Source of the DNA: Clostridium sp. UBA5530
Lineage (GTDB): Bacteria > Bacillota > Clostridia > Clostridiales > Clostridiaceae
Length of the DNA: 25,108 nt
Direction of reading: 5' to 3'
Assembly: GCA_002423705.1 (NCBI GenBank)
Contig: DINW01000026.1
Location: forward strand, 1 to 25,108
Shown: one piece after another, positions 22,954 through 25,108 of the stretch
Numbering within the stretch: the stretch's first letter is position 1
Layout: each line of letters opens with the position of its first letter
Notes under the pieces: generated by a model
Seen by the model: the letters and a program-made list of their open reading frames with translations, nothing else
The model's database searches: none
Told to the model about the DNA's origin: nothing
Program-made: the position numbers and the translations under genes

Positions 22954-24912
22954 TTAATATATATCAGAAAATTCTATTTCCGCCTTTCTAGCCATATTGT
23001 TTTCTCCCATGAGCTTAAATTTATTATGATATTTTTCTTCACTATTAGAAACTTTCTCTTGTACTATTGGAAACGTGATACAAAACTCCGTTCCAAAATC
23101 CACACGACTTTCAATGGTTATTTTTCCTCCCTGAATTTCAACTAAAGACTTTACAATGGATAGCCCTATGCCACTGCCTTCATTGCTTCTAGTAGTGCCA
23201 TTGTCCACTCTTTGGAATCTTTCAAATACCTTTTCCTGCATCTCTTTAGGTATTCCTATACCATTATCCCTAACTTTCACAATCAAATTGCTTTTTTCTT
23301 TACTTAAGATTACCTCTATAAGTCCACCCTCTACACCATACTTAACAGAGTTAGATAAAAGATTTAGAATAATCCTTTCTATTAAGCAGCTATCACAGTT
23401 TACATATGTTTCTTCTTCTTCAGTATCAAACAATATGCTTATATTTTTCATTTCTGCATAACTTTTTATAGATAAAGTGGTATTTTCTATAATAGTAACT
23501 ATGTTTTCTATATGAAAAATAGGGTCAAAAAAGCCAGCTTCTATCCTAGTCAAATCTATTATGTTATTTATGAGCCTTATAAGTCTTAAGCAGTTTTGCC
23601 TTATGGTGTCATTATATTTTACTATCTTCCCTTTATCTAAAGAATCAAGATATCTAGATTCCAATTGAATTACTGAAAAAATCACATTTATAGGAGTTCT
23701 CAATTCATGAGATATATTAGCCAAAAACTCGTTTTTGGCCATTTCTTGTTTTTCCTTGTTTACAAGTATGTTTTGTATATTCTCTGCTTGCTTTAATTTA
23801 CTTATATCCATGTGAATCCCTGTCATCCGTATAGGGCTATCATTATGATCTCTTTCTATGACCTTTCCCCTGTCAAAGACCCACACTATATGTCCTTCTT
23901 TATGTTTCATTCTAATCTCACATTCATAATAATCATCTATTCTCTGAAAATGTCTCAATAAAAGATTAGTATACTTTAAAACATCCTCTTCGTGCATTAA
24001 AGAGCACCATTTTTCTGTAGTTAATGGGCTAAGTTCCTCTATGGTATATCCCAATATTCCTAACCACTTTTCATCTATCTCCACAGTTCTTTCCTTTATA
24101 TTCCAATACCATGCTCCCATTCCTGAACCACTTAATGCTAACTTCATATTCTCTTCATTTTCTTTTAAAGCCCTTTGGATTTTTTTATATTCAGTTACAT
24201 CTTCCATTATGGTTAAAAGATATTTTTGATTACTGCTTTCTATGAAGCTCATACTAAATAGCCCCACATGGTGCTGTCCATTTTTATCTAAGACTTCAAT
24301 TTCATGTCCTTTTATATACTGTTCCTTTTTAAGCCTTTCTACTATTTCCTTTCTTATCTTAGGATTTACAAACATATTAAGCTGCAAAGAAGATTTACCT
24401 ATCAACTCTTCCCTTTTATACCCCAAAGTACTAAAGAAGCTATCATTTACATCCAGATATATTCCTGTATCTACCTCACTAATTGCTACTAGTGAAGAGG
24501 TGTTTTTAAAAAGCTTAAGAAATCTCTCCTGTACTACAACTTCCTCCTCTTGATCTTTTATTATATAAAAGTATATTTCATGTCCATCCAAGATTTCCTC
24601 CATTATATGGATTTTAACACTTAATTTTTTTTCATCTTTTATATATAAGTATCCCTTTACAAATTCCTCCTTGGAAGCTATTAATTCTCCAAGGTTTATC
24701 CTCTTACTTTCATGAGAATATATTGGTATAAATTTTCCCTTAAGCTCACTTTCATTTACTCCTAATACCACCAATGCAGGTTCATTTGCATTTAATATCT
24801 TTTCTTTATTATCTGTTACAAATATATAATTATCAATTTTATTTAAAAGTTTATGAAATGCTTTTGTTATATCATTGAAAGAGTTTAATGATATTCCTTG
24901 GTCCTTTAACAT
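22954..24912 (-). CDS. Soluble multi-PAS sensor histidine kinase (orphan)
   Basis: A cytoplasmic sensor kinase of about 652 aa with no membrane helix. Three PAS-type regions occupy about residues 20-120, 130-245 and 255-375. The last two end in EDVTEYKK and HMDISKLKQ, the usual PAS exits. HisKA has the phospho-accepting H402 in NISHELRTP. The ATPase has NLLSNSVKYG (N box), DNGIGIP (G1) and GSGIGLSIVKSLVE (G2). A 30-residue tail follows. The frame opens with a GTG at 24924, but the ATG at 24912 has GGTGGAG at proper spacing. No response regulator lies within the window. In clostridia such orphan soluble kinases often feed Spo0A, which is an inference here. Confidence 0.93.
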   Translation of the reverse strand: MLKDQGISLNSFNDITKAFHKLLNKIDNYIFVTDNKEKILNANEPALVVLGVNESELKGKFIPIYSHESKRINLGELIASKEEFVKGYLYIKDEKKLSVKIHIMEEILDGHEIYFYIIKDQEEEVVVQERFLKLFKNTSSLVAISEVDTGIYLDVNDSFFSTLGYKREELIGKSSLQLNMFVNPKIRKEIVERLKKEQYIKGHEIEVLDKNGQHHVGLFSMSFIESSNQKYLLTIMEDVTEYKKIQRALKENEENMKLALSGSGMGAWYWNIKERTVEIDEKWLGILGYTIEELSPLTTEKWCSLMHEEDVLKYTNLLLRHFQRIDDYYECEIRMKHKEGHIVWVFDRGKVIERDHNDSPIRMTGIHMDISKLKQAENIQNILVNKEKQEMAKNEFLANISHELRTPINVIFSVIQLESRYLDSLDKGKIVKYNDTIRQNCLRLIRLINNIIDLTRIEAGFFDPIFHIENIVTIIENTTLSIKSYAEMKNISILFDTEEEETYVNCDSCLIERIILNLLSNSVKYGVEGGLIEVILSKEKSNLIVKVRDNGIGIPKEMQEKVFERFQRVDNGTTRSNEGSGIGLSIVKSLVEIQGGKITIESRVDFGTEFCITFPIVQEKVSNSEEKYHNKFKLMGENNMARKAEIEFSDIY

Positions 24913-24968
24913 ACAATTCTCCACCCTTATAGACGATTTTTGTTAATAAAAATTAACTTATATATTCT

Positions 24969-24996
24969 ATTATACATTTTATTGTAATTTATACAA
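24969..24996 (-). promoter_or_regulatory. Predicted promoter of the histidine kinase gene
   Basis: TTGTAT (24991-24996), a 16-base spacer and TATAAT (24969-24974) on the minus strand, about 57 bases before the ATG. Confidence 0.5.
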
Positions 24997-25008
24997 TTAT
25001 AATACATA

Positions 25009-25053
25009 TTTTTTTATCATATTCTTATTTTTTTATCATATTCTTATTTTTTT
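25009..25053 (+). repeat. Tandem 19-base repeat
   Basis: Two perfect copies of a 19-base unit, seven T then ATCATATTCTTA (25009-25027 and 25028-25046), plus a further seven T. It lies between the kinase promoter and the terminal hairpin. Confidence 0.9.
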
Positions 25054-25108
25054 AAAAATAGATAAGAAGGTTTTGAAATAGTTAAGTATTTCAAAACCTT
25101 CTTATCTA
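25054..25108 (-). terminator. Perfect 22-bp hairpin, probable terminator of a gene beyond the window
   Basis: 25059-25080 pairs perfectly with 25087-25108 around a 6-base loop. On the minus strand it is followed by five T residues (25054-25058), so it would end a leftward gene outside the window. The plus-side flank is cut off. Confidence 0.8.

Overview
The window looks like chromosomal DNA from a low-GC, spore-forming-type Firmicute, most likely Clostridium in the broad sense. The reasons are the very AT-rich intergenic DNA, strong AGGAGG-type ribosome sites, TTG starts, a T-box leader, HelD, PepV, tandem HD-GYP and LtaS-type proteins, and an orphan PAS histidine kinase. I cannot name the species. 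There are no rRNA or tRNA genes, no CRISPR array and no transposase. All long genes appear intact.

Layout. (1) 21-2021, minus: an LtaS-type sulfatase-fold membrane protein with Ser at the usual Thr nucleophile position. (2) 2311-8572, minus: a compact run DUF3006 - lepB - pepV - ftsH-like - helD, in transcription order right to left. It is flanked on both sides by inverted copies of an approximately 135-bp structured repeat. (3) 8573-9130: leader DNA with one repeat copy and a long AT-rich gap before an XRE/TPR regulator (9131-10444, plus). (4) 10761-12901, plus: a second LtaS-type gene with the standard Thr, plus a small membrane protein. Upstream are direct repeats that resemble an OmpR/PhoB-type operator. 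(5) 12969-13346, minus: ridA. (6) 13491-15006, plus: a tryptophan-specific T-box leader with what appear to be two successive antiterminator/terminator platforms, followed by a stand-alone trpB. (7) 15094-19938, minus: cardiolipin synthase, NodB polysaccharide deacetylase, then a TerB-like small protein with a YtcJ-type amidohydrolase. (8) 20244-21470, plus: a tandem HD-GYP protein. (9) 21538-24912, minus: a CapA-like protein and a soluble multi-PAS histidine kinase. The window ends in a perfect 22-bp hairpin.

How the genes fit together. Much of the region concerns the cell envelope. Two LtaS-type enzymes and cardiolipin synthase all draw on phosphatidylglycerol. The deacetylase, CapA-like protein, signal peptidase and FtsH-like protease act at or outside the membrane. 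HD-GYP, XRE/TPR and the histidine kinase supply signalling. The trpB unit is a separate amino-acid module, probably for indole salvage.

The most unusual signals are non-coding: the dual-platform Trp T-box, and a dispersed palindromic repeat family. One copy of that repeat sits inside the loop of the helD terminator, and its second stem appears to covary between copies.
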